From: Asparagopsis taxiformis
Lineage: Eukaryota > Rhodophyta > Florideophyceae > Bonnemaisoniales > Bonnemaisoniaceae
Direction of reading: 5' to 3'
Assembly: GCA_030407315.1 (NCBI GenBank)
Contig: JALQPE010001767.1
Coordinates: forward strand, 31,380 to 95,379
Length of the DNA: 64,000 nucleotides
The notes beneath the pieces were generated by a model, which saw only the letters and a program-made list of their open reading frames with translations, did no database searches and was not told the DNA's origin. Positions within the stretch are counted from its first letter, which is position 1; each line of letters starts with the position of its first letter. Made by a program: the position numbers and the translations under genes. Shown piece by piece: positions 1-10,494 of this stretch.

Positions 1-1127
1 ATTCACAAAGAAAGGAATCAGCTGTGTCGTTACATTTTCGCGACATGAAATTTGACGGATCAAAGGAACAATCTATCAGACGAAGCATCATGGATTATAA
101 CATTTGTACTAGTCAATAAGAGTCGACATACATCCAAAAGAAACGCTTCTTTATCAATGTATTTGACGGAGCAGCACGCATTTTCTTTTGCGATAATACG
201 CACGAGAATATGAGCTTCGATGGGCTTGCTAAAGTTATGAGCGAAGAGTACGACAATGATGCACGTCAATTGTCACTACTCACAGAGCTAAGCACCATCA
301 CGTACGAGAAGATGTCCAAGAAGATAGAGTCTTCTGACCCTGGCGTTGCGTTATCTAATCTAGTTGACACAATCAACTCTCTCTCGCCACAATGTCCACC
401 AGCATTCAGAAGAGATGAGAAAAAATCTCACTTCTTGAGCCAAGCTGCCATTCGACAACACTGGGCTGAGAATTCCAAATCCGAAATTACAACGGTCGGG
501 TACAACTTCAACAAGTTCGTAACTTCACTTCGAGTCAAGATGCAATTGTACGAAGAGAAGAAATCGTTGGAGCCCGAAACGGAGAGCTTGTACCAAAGGT
601 ATGGCCGAAAAATATCACAAGTATCGCGCCGCACAAAGCCGTTCGACACACAGCGTCCAATACAAAGCTTCAAACGGAAGAAGAACAAGAATCCCCTTGA
701 CAGTGATGAAAAACGTATGTTGTGTAAACTATGTGATGGTGACGACCACTTCGCCCGGAATTGTGATGAGAGAAACATGAGAAGAGCTGTTAGAACGCAA
801 CTTCTAAAAGGTTTCCCTGCCGTGACCCTCCTCTCAAGCCTCGTCTCGAATTATGAGAAGACCAGCCCCGCGCAAGATCATGCGGAATACTCAAGTTCGA
901 GCCCGATAGACGGATCCGAACTAAGAATGTTTGACAACCTCGAAACCGATCCCGTTGACATGATGGACAACGCCGAGGTAGACAACATCTTAGCGGAAGC
1001 TGTCGACAGTAGTCGTACTGTCAACCACATTTCATTGGCCACTGCACTCGCCGTTGGTAACCCTAACAGAACTTTCATACCTGACATCAACTGGGTGGAT
1101 CAACCTGGGGTGGTGTATTTTCATTAA
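1..1127 (+). pseudogene. Gag-like polyprotein relic with CCHC zinc knuckle
   Basis: This is the nucleocapsid/capsid part of an LTR retrotransposon. An open frame runs from an ATG at 210 to a stop at 1125-1127 (305 codons). A zinc knuckle of the form C-x2-C-x4-H-x4-C (CKLCDGDDHFARNC) lies at about codons 171-184, with basic residues just before it, as in nucleocapsid domains that bind the genomic RNA. Similar Gag-like sequence can be followed upstream of 210 in other frames (for example around 40-110 and 160-210), so the N-terminal half is frameshifted and the window starts inside the gene. The protease relic follows downstream on the same strand, which fits a Gag-Pol order. The copy is decayed and not expected to make particles. 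The CCHC motif is seen directly. Assignment to a copia-like rather than another lineage is inferred from the downstream integrase zinc-binding region. Confidence 0.75.
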
Positions 1128-1254
1128 GGCGTCGCGATTTCTCGTCTCACCGACAACGCCATAATTGGGACGACTTATCCCACCGGAAAACGATCCCGAG
1201 ACGCAAAGAGTACAAAGAATATGATCGTAATACAGTTGAGATACCTATATGTGT

Positions 1255-2905
1255 ATCTGAGTTCTCACGTACATTGAAATGTTCAAACCAGAACGCATTT
1301 TGTATGGAAACTGGAGCGCCCTGCTCAGTAATTGGTCTCCCTGAGGCCAGGAAACTAGCTAAAAGTGTTAGAAGAAGATTGAGAATGACCACTTCTCACC
1401 ACCGTATTTGTTTTGCAGGTACGACATTTCAGTCACTTGGACAACTATCAATTCCACTTCCTACTTGTAGGACCTTAGCCCTTTTAGATGGATTATACCT
1501 CCGAGGAGGATTAGAGGATAGGGATAAGGCTTCGAACTCACGAGTGAGAGCGCCGATTCCACGAGGCTGGTGCCTCGTGCGATCCTAGTAGCCCGAGGGC
1601 TGTGTCGGGTGGATCGATCCCTCGGAGCCCGGACACCTGTCTCCCAACCCGGTAGCGGGTGGTAGAGCGGGGTCCGGGACGGCTGGATCTAACCTACCGG
1701 AGGGATCTATCGGCCGTGGCCGTCCTCAACCCACTCAAGGGTTAACTAGGCACTTAGCGCGATGGATCCCCGCGGGGATTGTGGTCGCCTCCACGCGTGG
1801 TTTTCACACGACGTATTCCGCAACTGTGATACCACTGACGGCAGCGGTAGGGACCGTTTGAAAAGCCTGCGGGCGTTGGCTTCGGTTGACCGGCTGGGGG
1901 TGCCAACCGACAGCACTCCCAGTCGGCAGCCTTGTCCCGGTGGGCGGAAGGCCCCTCCCGGTCGCCTAGCGGCGTTAAAAGAAGCGGGAAGGTTCTCCAC
2001 TACCGTGGAGACGAAATGCCCTAGGGCAACCCACGTGCACTCCCGCCGGAGGAGGCTCGCGGCGGGCAATTGGGGAAATGTGCGAGCGAACCCCAATTGG
2101 AGATCGAAACGGAGCAGCGGGTATCCGGTAAGGGAATTGCCGCCGCCGTTTAGTTGTAAGTTAAACGACCACGGTCGAAAGATTTGGAACCGAGACGATC
2201 TGCCTTTATTGTAGCTTAGTGGTCAATCCGTTGACTTTAAATGGTCAACGAGACTGCCGGGACCGGACCAGGACCAATGGTTCCGGTCCGGCGTCCAATG
2301 GACCTTGTGGGGTGTTTATGTGGCCCAGGGGCCTTACAGAGTAAGTTGCTACGTTGCTACGTGTAAACTAATGGAAACGGCTAGCCGTAACGTACACGTG
2401 CACAACTGTAACGGGAGAATCCTCCCGCTCGCACACGTGTGTGACTAATCGCGCCTATATCGCTACACGTTGCACGCTCGCCGAAGGGTCCCGCGCAAGC
2501 AATGTGGCCCGGTGCCAATGCAAGGCGGCACGCGCCCATTCGCCCTTGGGCGACAATTGCCTTGCCACGTCACCGCGGCCATTGATTCCCAACGCGGCTC
2601 TTCGCGGCTGATTCCCTATCGAGCACCCACTCACGCTCTCGAGCGTACCGCTTAAGCGACCCTTCCTGGCGCCCATTCCAGACGCCTGGAATTGTCCCTC
2701 CCGCGATCGCTCGCAGCGCAATACGGGACGAGTCCCACACTACTCCTCCCGAAATTTCCCCGATACATGTCAATATGGATGTCATTAATGCTGATATCCC
2801 AGCTTTACTTGGTCTTGATGTACTTGACCGACATAACATGTACCTTGACACTGTCATTAACCAACTTGTGAAATGCACAACGATAGATAACCCCAAAAGC
2901 TAAAG
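1255..2905 (+). pseudogene. Retrotransposon aspartic protease relic, split by a solo LTR
   Basis: The left part (about 1270-1465) encodes the active-site neighbourhood METGAPCSVIG, where family members normally have D-T/S-G. Here the catalytic Asp is replaced by Glu. The right part (2745 to about 2905) encodes INADIPALLGLDVLDRHNMY, a typical C-terminal half of this protease (a hydrophobic-hydrophobic-G-x-D-h-L turn). The two halves join in a single frame when the solo LTR at 1466-2739 and one copy of its CTACT duplication are ignored, so the protease was continuous before that insertion. It would have cleaved the Gag-Pol polyprotein. The lost Asp and the insertion make it non-functional. Confidence 0.75.
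1461..2744. mobile_element. Solo LTR (1,274 bp) flanked by 5-bp CTACT duplication
   Basis: CTACT occurs at 1461-1465 and again at 2740-2744. Between them lies 1466-2739, which begins TGTAGGAC and ends GTCCCACA, so its ends are imperfect inverted repeats opening with TG and closing with CA, as LTRs do. No retrotransposon coding sequence lies inside, so this is a solo LTR left by LTR-LTR recombination. The insertion sits precisely in the protease frame of the older element. The internal sequence is GC-rich with several small open frames that I regard as non-coding. Confidence 0.8.
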
Positions 2906-2964
2906 CTACCATGTCATAAGAGATTGGTCTGTACCTGTCACGCGCTACAATAGTCATGTTTATG

Positions 2965-3156
2965 CCAGCATGGGTACGCCAAAACTGGCTTTCTTTGGAA
3001 GAGTGCAACTTGAGAAATTACATCGCCAATTCTGTCATCCCTCTGCAGACAAGTTATACCGATTGCTTAAACGCGGTAGACCAGAAGAGACAAAGATAGA
3101 AACCCTCAAGATTCTAGAAGACATATCTAAGCGCTGCGATCCCTGTCAGAGAATCC
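2965..3156 (+). pseudogene. Integrase zinc-binding (GAG pre-integrase) relic
   Basis: The frame encodes LEKLHRQFCHPSADKLYRLL and, about 30 residues later, CDPCQRI. This is the H-H-C-C zinc-binding arrangement that precedes the integrase catalytic core in Pol polyproteins. The region is in the same orientation as the Gag and protease relics upstream and belongs to the same old retrotransposon. The frame is lost just after CQRI, where a gypsy-type LTR begins at about 3157, so the integrase core and reverse transcriptase are not present here. Confidence 0.75.
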
Positions 3157-3838
3157 TGTCATACCGCCTGGCGGTCCTCTCAATCTGAGCCGTGTCGCTT
3201 CCCTATTGGGTACCCACTTAAGGGATGTGCCAATCACCAGGCACCAGCCAACTGGGCGTGTTTCCTGTAATTGGGACTAGTGCAAGGCTGTAAATACCCT
3301 ACTCGGGCCTATCGGCCACGGCCAAGACCCTACAGGGGGCAAATTTCTAGCTTAAGCTGATCAGATGTACATTACAATGTAAGCCTAACTGGCAATAACC
3401 TCGCGGGTAGGCGAGTGCCGTTAACTGGGCTCTGGTTGGTCACTAACTGGATATTTATTCCTAACCACTAACCTTAGCTTACAGTAGACTTAGTATAAAT
3501 ACACCGCTGGAATAGCCAGTAGGCACGGTTTCTAGAGTAACGTAAACTCAAGTGGAATTACGACCCATTGGAACAGTGTTCGCATACCTATTGTTCAACC
3601 CCTCTCCCGGAAAATCTAAGGGTTAGCCAACAGCTCGACGGATTACGTCACTTGCTCCATTAATAACCTCGCGTGAGCGCTATAATCGCACAACCCCCTC
3701 CGGGTAGCGATACCTTCTCTCATACGAGACTACCTGCTGGGTACGTTATAAGGTTCATCTGCTCTACCACCTCCTCTACCGAGGCTCGGGACACCTGTCG
3801 GGTGGTTTGCCGCTCCTGCAGATTTTCTACCTACTACA
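3157..3838 (+). repeat. Probable 5' LTR of a gypsy-type retrotransposon
   Basis: The integrase frame of the older element breaks at 3157, where the sequence begins TGTCATACC. It ends CTACTACA at 3838, followed one base later by TGGTCTCTCGACC, which looks like a tRNA primer-binding site. A TATA-like box at 3494-3501 lies inside and could drive the Gag transcript starting downstream. The left boundary is supported by the break in the host frame. The right boundary is inferred only from the CA end and the candidate primer site, because the second LTR is not in the window. Confidence 0.5.
3494..3501 (+). promoter_or_regulatory. TATA-like box in the LTR
   Basis: TATAAATA lies about 420 bases upstream of the Gag ATG at 3917 and within the presumed LTR, the usual position for an LTR promoter. 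No other evidence. Confidence 0.4.
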
Positions 3839-3839
3839 T

Positions 3840-3853
3840 TGGTCTCTCGACCT
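3840..3853 (+). other. Candidate primer-binding site
   Basis: TGGTCTCTCGACC begins one base after the presumed LTR end. Retrotransposon primer-binding sites start with TGG because they pair with the CCA end of a tRNA. I did not match it to a specific tRNA. Confidence 0.4.
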
Positions 3854-3916
3854 AGAACCTTGTACCCTCTGGTAACTCTCCTTGGGAGAACTTCCCCTTT
3901 TCACATCATCTCCACG

Positions 3917-5198
3917 ATGCCTCGTAACCCTACAGCGGGACTCTCTAGTGAGGACATAGCGCCTGCCAGCGACTTATCCGATTCTGATCTGATCGCCGAA
4001 GAAGGCGTGGTGATCAACACCCTACAAGATCGGGCTGACCGAATCTTCAACGAACGGTTGGAAGAGTTCAAGGCTGAATTCAGCACCGTCGTCGAGAAGA
4101 CTGTTCAAGACCGCAGGGCGGAGATCGTAGACGCCACGGTCGAAACCGTAATGGAACTGGTCGAGCCAAAGCTGATGGCCGCCAGCCGAGAAGCCACCCA
4201 AGATCGGGACGCCGAGTTCCTAGCGGAAACCTGGATGCAGGTCAAAGCCGAATTCGCTAAACGCGTATCCCGTCTGGAAACTCGTCTGGAGGAGCTTTCA
4301 ATTCACGGCTTTAATGCCAGTCCGTTAGGACAACAGGAGTTACCTTCGGGCCGCATCCAATCGGCTGACTTCCCCGATCCTATACCCGGTAGGGAGAAAG
4401 AAGAAGAAGATCCCCGATTAGATCAAGTCGCCGAAGCGACCAGACACCTGTCGGACCGTGTCGACGCCCTAGCTGAGTCGCTATCCCAGACAGGGAACAT
4501 CTCTCGCACGAGACAACACTCCCGTGCCACCGGAATCGAACTGGAAAATCCCTCGTGGGACGATGAGGAAGGAACTCTTGAAGAAGGATTAGTGCCCCTG
4601 AAGGATCGCGAACCCGCGTTCGACCAGGTGGTCTCCTATCGGTACTACCGACTCAAGAACAAGTCCTTAACGACCGACACCTCAATGGGGAAACTAAGAA
4701 GCTTATACAAGCTAACAGAGAAGATCTGTAATTTTAATGCGTCACTAACGCCGTTCGATGGTACGGAACCTATCGACATCCTCCGGTTCCTCGCGGAATT
4801 TCAAGATGCATGTGATTCATGTGGAGTCTTGGAGGGAGAAGCTACCAAGTTACTGAAGTATTTCCTAGAAGGAGAACCCCAACGGTTTATCGCCGCTGAG
4901 GCGCGAAAGTGCAAGCTTCTCAACCATCTGCAACAGCAGATCACTTGGCCTCAAGCCGTTAACGCCCTTCTGGCTCGCTACGCGACGGACAATGTCCTAG
5001 CGGACGCATATGACGCAGTAACGCGTATTCAGCAAGGCCCGGATGAGGATGAAGCTGCATACGCAGACAGACTGCAGGACGCTGCTCTCCTGAGTGCGAA
5101 CGTTTTCTCGAAAAGAGACTTGGTAAACTATTACCTCAAGGGCCTACGCCCAGAGGTTAAACACACCGTCAAGGTTACAATTGGCCGCTCCGGCGGAG
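3917..5198 (+). pseudogene. Gypsy-type Gag, truncated by giant-element insertion
   Basis: This encodes the capsid protein of a Ty3/gypsy-type retrotransposon. The ATG at 3917 starts MPRNPTAGL; the frame is also open upstream into the leader. The first 180 or so residues are acidic and heptad-rich, probably coiled coil. A retrotransposon capsid domain follows around codons 300-420 (recognisable stretches LKYFLEGEPQRFIAAEARK, WPQAVNALLARY, YADRLQDAALLSANVFSK and YYLKGLRPEVKHTVK). Immediately after LRPEVKHTVKVTIGRSGG the frame runs into the left end of giant element copy A at 5199, and the last 74 codons of the open frame belong to that element. No zinc knuckle, protease, reverse transcriptase or integrase of this element remains in the window. 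Confidence 0.8.
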
Positions 5199-5492
5199 AA
5201 CGTCTGTGTTCTCGGAAATGGACGCGGACGTCCACAACCTCTAGTACACCTAGTATTACTAGGCGGACGTCCATGTTCTCCAGTATTTTTGGATGTCCGC
5301 CTAGAACCGGACGTCCATGCGGTCTAGTACGTCTAGTATTACTAGGACGACATTCATTGTTTCTAGTACCACGGATGTCCCCCTCGGGATGGACTTCCAC
5401 CATGTCTATTTCAACCTAGGACGAGCGCCGGTTCAGAAATTCAAAAATTTCGACCCCAGAAATTTCTGCCGCCGTGCTCGACATGGATGTCC
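5199..5492. repeat. Terminal cluster of GGACGTCC-type palindromes, copy A
   Basis: The first 300 bases of copy A hold GGACGTCC at 5226-5233, 5265-5272 and 5309-5316, and variants GGATGTCC or GGACTTCC at 5291, 5373, 5391 and 5485. CCTAGTA-T-TACTAGG type palindromes lie between them. The same arrangement is conserved in copy B from 43168. GGACGTCC also occurs near the right side of most R units. Repeated short palindromes at an element end are typical of transposase-binding sites; that role is an inference here. Confidence 0.7.
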
Positions 5493-6504
5493 GCATCCAT
5501 CACGGCGACCACTCTATTTTTCTTGTCGGTCGGCTCCAATTTTGTCTTCAATTTTTTCATCCTCTCGCTCACACCCCCTTCCAGTTGGTGCTCACCTCCC
5601 CTGTACTGTACCTCAAACACCCCCATTACCACTCTAGCACGCATTTTCAGCTACCTATCCCCGCTTCCACGGTGCACACCTCCATTCCATACCTACTTTT
5701 CTGCTCTACCGTACAGATTTCGTATAACCAGTCCTCATACTACCTCAGAATAGGGAAAAACACCCCCTATCTCCTCGACCATGCTCTCCCCCATCACCTT
5801 TGCAACGTATTGTTCTTCAATACTCTCTCTCCTCTACCTTCAACCCCTCCCCTTCGCCCTCTCCACAAACTTCCCCTGCAGTTTACTCTTCGAAAACCTC
5901 TCACTCCCCATCCCGTACCCGACCGGCTCCACCCCTCCCTCCCTCAGCTGCTCCATGCCCCCACGCCATCCGCATCTTCGATACCGTATACACCACCACC
6001 ACCGGCCCACGCTCCCGCTCCCCCGCCGTCTCCCCAGAAACCTCCCCGCTCTGAACCACATATCAACCCCCCACTTCGCAGCCATCCTCCCACTCCCCTC
6101 CCTCCCCAAATACAATAACCCATTCTTCTCCATCACATCCCCACTCAACACAGCCAGAACAGACGCCACCCCCCTCCCCCCTCTTTCTCCTCACTTTCCT
6201 AAAACCCCCCTCCTTTCGGGGCCTTCAACCGCACCCTCCTACGGTCCCACCTAAACACCTCCTCCGCCCTCACTACCCCAACACCCCGCAGCGTCTCCCC
6301 AATCCCCATAATATGCTCGTCGGCACTCCTCTCCGAATCACACTCCAATCTAAACCCGCACTCCGTACATTTCCACCTCCCCCTGTACCATCCCAAGATT
6401 CCATCCACCCCCCCACAGAACACATCCTCATACCTCATCCTTAAAACCTCCATCAGCTCCATGTAAATTTCGATGTAAATATTTTCTCTACTATGCAATC
6501 TCAA
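5441..6504 (-). pseudogene. Unrecognised decayed minus-strand gene (copy A), Cys-pair motif
   Basis: The minus strand carries consecutive open stretches in shifted frames (about 6504-6199, 6169-5840 and 5644-5441) and has a clear counterpart in copy B at 43411-44508. The first piece starts MRLHSRENIY and contains WKCTECGF followed by several acidic and His residues (ECDSERSADEHI), possibly part of a zinc-binding site. The plus strand of this region also has long open frames, but these are proline/serine-rich and are explained by the C-rich composition. I do not recognise a family. The coding sense is suggested only by the Cys pair and partial conservation between the copies, so confidence is low. 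Confidence 0.35.
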
Positions 6505-6779
6505 ACAAGTATGAGCCTATGCCTTTCCGCTTTGTCAACCCTGAATATTGGTACTCATGTATTCATAAAATAGGGCCACCCACATCCCTATCCCGTTCTG
6601 CAAGCTTTACAAACCACTAGACGCATACTCCACAACTCAGTTGTATAGGCTATACAACAAACACTACTCGCTATTTCAGACGATGCGGTACACAAGTAGC
6701 GTAGTCTCAACCTTCCGTGACGCCTTCCCTGATGCGTACAAGTGCGAAACACGTCTAGACGTATATCAGAAGTGAGTGC

Positions 6780-7372
6780 GGGAATTTTCGGCACAGGAGA
6801 TGCTGGGCCACCAAATTGATTTTTCGGAAATTTTAGAATTTCTGGGCTGGCCAGCAATGCAATCGAGCTGGACATCCACCGGACGTCCATTTCAGGTTGG
6901 TCGCGAGAGGGTGGGGCGGGACCATGATGAAACAAGGACCAAGACCTTTCCCTGACGTGTTGAGCCTGAAATCGACCCTTCGTGAGACGCGATTTTGGCT
7001 TACAGTTGGTGCTAATAGAAGCCAGTGATAGCCCCGATCGGGGCGGCAGCCGGCTCCGGCTTACAGTTGGTGCTTACAGACGCCAGTGATAGCCCCCGAT
7101 CGGGGCCGGCGGTCGGTTCCTGGGGCCGTTGTGGCCAAATTAGACACCCTGATTTGAATTAAAATTTGGGCTATTCTCAAAAACATGCACATGTGAACAT
7201 GTTTTTGAGATGGGGGTGTGCCGTACGGCACAATCGACCCGCCGAAATCGATGATTTTTTACAATTTTTCTCTGCCCGAAATTTTAAAATTTCTGGCCTG
7301 GCCAGTAGTGCAATCGAGCTTGACATCCACCGGACGTCCAACTCAAGCTGGTCGTGTGTTTCAAACTTGAAC
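6780..7372 (+). repeat. R units of copy A (one partial, one with hairpin core)
   Basis: 6780-7060 matches the right-hand half of an R unit (GAAATTTTAGAATTTC, GGCTGGCCAGC and the GGACGTCC box). 7130-7355 is a unit with the full palindromic core. The core at 7174-7236 has a 12-bp inverted repeat CTCAAAAACATG/CATGTTTTTGAG around the palindrome CACATGTG, then the perfect palindrome GTGCCGTACGGCAC. Copy B has three core-bearing units in the equivalent place, so the array length differs between copies. Confidence 0.85.
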
Positions 7373-7608
7373 CCATTACCGGAAGCTAATAGGCGATGAA
7401 GCACGTTCACGCCCAATTTTTTTTAATTATGGCTTAGACCATCTAGTCTAGTCCAGAGATATTTGGGAATCGTCCCGGATTGCAATGGAAAAACGGGTCT
7501 GAGAGCATGATACGGAAGCTGATTAGAAATGGTTCATAGAACGAGAGCGATAAAGGCGATGATTATATTCTCGATAATTGTTTACTAATGTAGTTGCTCT
7601 TGAAGTAT

Positions 7609-7904
7609 CTAGCTGTCGGAAAATTGTTCATCCTCTTCTTCCTCGCTATAACTAGAGTCTCCTTGCACAGGCTCTATCGGCAGCCGCGGAGTTGAACTTC
7701 TCCTGATGTTCTCTTCAGCAATTGAGGGATTTTTCTTCCTCACCCGAAGGAGTCCGAGCTGCCCTGTCTTCGGCCTACGATCTTTCTTGACCGGGACGGG
7801 AACAACTGTCTTGTGGCGAACATTGACAGGTGCCGGTTGACTTTGCCTGGCAGACCGGCGCGGAGCATTGGGGATTACTTCTTCTTCGAATCCCAACCGC
7901 CTGA
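7609..7904 (-). pseudogene. C-terminal tail of the 2OG-Fe(II) dioxygenase gene, copy A
   Basis: The minus strand encodes LGFEEEVIPNAPRRSARQSQ, a basic stretch with PVKKDRRPKTGQL, and an acidic end (EEEEDEQFSDS). It aligns with the last 95 or so residues of the copy-B dioxygenase (46441-48585), with a divergent section in between. It is the 3' part of a gene whose catalytic region now lies at 19244-19917. The gene is cut at 7905-7908 by element 1. The 3' flank (7400-7608) is also alignable to 46210-46440 in copy B. Confidence 0.85.
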
Positions 7905-7908
7905 TGAA

Positions 7909-9881
7909 AACAGTATATTCGTGTAGATGAGAATAAGATTAAAACATGAGAATGAAATTCTTAGTTGGAAATATTGGAATATTTTTATAAATTAAATGAG
8001 ATTGCTGCACGGAAAAATAATTCCATAGTGATTGAATGCCGCTTCCAGCCGTAGATGTACATTCATATTCACTGCATTTGGAACAGATCAGGCAGTAGCG
8101 CAGCTGCTTGTTATTGCACCATAACACAATCTTCCTATGGGAACCAATCTCTAGTCAGTAGTCTAGTGCTCCCGCAATCTCATAACTAACTAGAGCCACG
8201 ATCTGAATCTTTCAATTTGCTACCAGTCATTATCTCAATGCATTTATTCTCACTTGTTTCCTTTACCACAACAGCATTCACACTTCATGATTATAAATAG
8301 AACCAAACCTGAGCTCATGAAACTTTGGCAAAGCATGAGCAGCATAGTCGATTATCACTGTACCGTGAGGGTCTCGTCGCAGACCCAAAATGATGCAGAT
8401 GAAGACACAAATTAGACCACATGAAAACCTGTAGAACATGAACGTCATCATATGAGCATGCATGCTTCGTAGATATAGACAAACAGGTATGACATCTCAG
8501 AAACAGCGCATGTCGCAACAAGGTTGCATACATCAGCATGGCATGGATAAGTATGGGCATGATGGAGAAAATTTGCGCTGGAGCTGAAGCTAGAGGATCG
8601 TCCGAAGCGTGAAGAAGCGTCAAACTCTCCGCGAACCTGCAGCGTAGCTCTGATGCTTCCATATAATGAGGCTAAAAAGGGCCCATTTTCAATGATAGTG
8701 TGTGAGGGAGCTGTTATATTTGGTCACCAAGCTGGTGGGTGAGTCGGGACTAACATCTTGTGCGATAAAGAGCACTTTCCAGTGCCTTCGTTGAGATTCA
8801 AGAGCGATGTTCAGCCGTATAGTTGGACACTGATGTGGCAAATGGAGTGACATCGGTAATGGTGGAGCTCCGTAAATTATTTGCGCGGCATGGTGGCAGC
8901 TAAATCTGTACTTGTGGCTCCGAAAGAGGCGCAGGACGCACAAGAACTGCAGTGGAAAGGCTGGTTGTATAATATGGGCACGAAAACGAAGCAGTGATCC
9001 ATATGCTGCCCAGCGGGCAGTAGGTGTGCTATTGTGGGGCTCATTTCGGAACGTTATCAAATTCCTCCTTGAGCAGCATGAGCAGTGTTGTAGAAGCAGT
9101 ATAGCTAGCCACTGGTGTAGATGGATGTATCAAGCTCGTTCGAGCATGATGGATCAGATGATATGACACCATAAGGTGGAGATGCTGCGTGGTGTGGTGG
9201 CAGCTAGAACAGATTATGTCAGTATGGGAACGACGACGAAGCAGTGTACCACAAAATGCATATTGTGTAACAAGCACATTGTATACAGCATGCTGATTTG
9301 GTGCACCGCGCACGGATGATCGTTGTGGAATGAAGGTACATTGCGCTAGATAAAGAGTGAGGCGCACAATAGGAGAGGAACTGCTGTTGGAAGTACCAGG
9401 ACGTGGGCTGCTCGCACGGGATATATGGGCGTGATATGCAGGCAGCGATTCTGTCCGCGTTCCGGGCAGTAGGAATGCTGCAGCATAATTGCATACGTGA
9501 TGAGGCGCGCAGTGATTTTCTTCATGGTATGAAGACAAATTGCGCTAGATGAAGAGTGAGGCGGAAAACAGGAGAGAAGCAGTTATTCGAAGCGCGGGGG
9601 TTCTGGCGATCTGGATGGGTTACATGGGCGCGGTGTGCGGAAGGTAGGAAGGTAAGTCGAACCGAGCTAGTACGTCAACGGCTAGGCCGTCAAAATACAG
9701 CAGTAGTTCAATGGTCAAACCTTACGAATTTCTGGAAGCCAACATTTTTCTGTCAAGACAGACTGCTATTGGTCATTCACATAAACTGTAATCTTCGTAA
9801 ATTATGACCAATTGATGGTTTGCAGCGGCAATGGCAGCGTATGCTTTTTGAGCAGCTTCAATGATATTCAAACCAAGTGGC
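7909..9881. repeat. Left terminal inverted repeat of element 1
   Basis: This is the inverted copy of 17271-19243. Identity is lost after 9881, with one mismatch a few bases inside. Within the arm are degenerate internal repeats, for example two versions of a stretch reading 'ATCTAGCGCAAT' followed by CTTCATNCCA (near 9340 and 9530) and two of GTGGTGGCAGCTA (near 8890 and 9190). These are candidate subterminal transposase sites. Small open frames in the arm have no recognisable features, and I treat them as non-coding. Confidence 0.9.
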
Positions 9882-10494
9882 GTCAGCTGCTACACGTGGT
9901 CTCAGATTCTATCATTTGCAGTATGCCGGTCATCCAGGAGAGAACAGCTGGTAAAAAGAGTAGAGGCACCTCATGAACTGTTGATATCAGATACGATCGT
10001 TGAAGAAATTTCAAAGTTGTATCGATTATCAAAACGGCGACGATGACCTCCGTGGGTTCTGTCAGTCTAGAACCCTCGAAGATTCAGCAATGCTTCAATG
10101 CTGCGAACACATATTGGAGTCAACTTTCATTATGAAAGGCAAACTACAAACCTGATTTGTCCCATAACGCTTTCCAAGTTTGTCGAAAGAGCAGATGTCA
10201 TTGCAGATAACTACGACATTTCACAGATGGGCGGAGGATTCAATGACATGTCCTGGAGACACCTATCTGCATTTAATGCATTCAGAGGCCTGTTCAGCAG
10301 TATTTCCATGACCATATCTATCATTCTGTCGGATTTGGACATTGAAATAGATTCTAAGCGCTTCTCTATCAATCTAAATGTCGACTAGTCTGCCAAAACA
10401 CCAACGAAATATCGCTGTTTAATTCTAATGAGTCGAGGCTGAAGTTGAGTGTGCTAGGAGATAGCAGAACATTTGTTTCAGCTTCGATACTATC
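9882..10494. other. Unique left interior of element 1, no gene seen
   Basis: Between the left TIR and the 3' end of the methyltransferase gene. Only short open frames (for example 10098-10388 plus) without recognisable motifs. Probably 3' untranslated and spacer sequence. Confidence 0.5.

Noticed and set aside
5474..6254. Long proline/serine-rich open frames on the plus strand (also 43555-44480)
   Set aside because: The region is C-rich, so all plus frames are open and low-complexity. Copies A and B differ by frame-changing indels within these frames. A minus-strand reading with a Cys pair is slightly more plausible.
7909..9881. Several open frames of 80-165 codons in the element-1 TIR, duplicated in the other arm
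   Set aside because: Identical copies simply reflect the inverted repeat. They overlap in several frames and show no recognisable motif.
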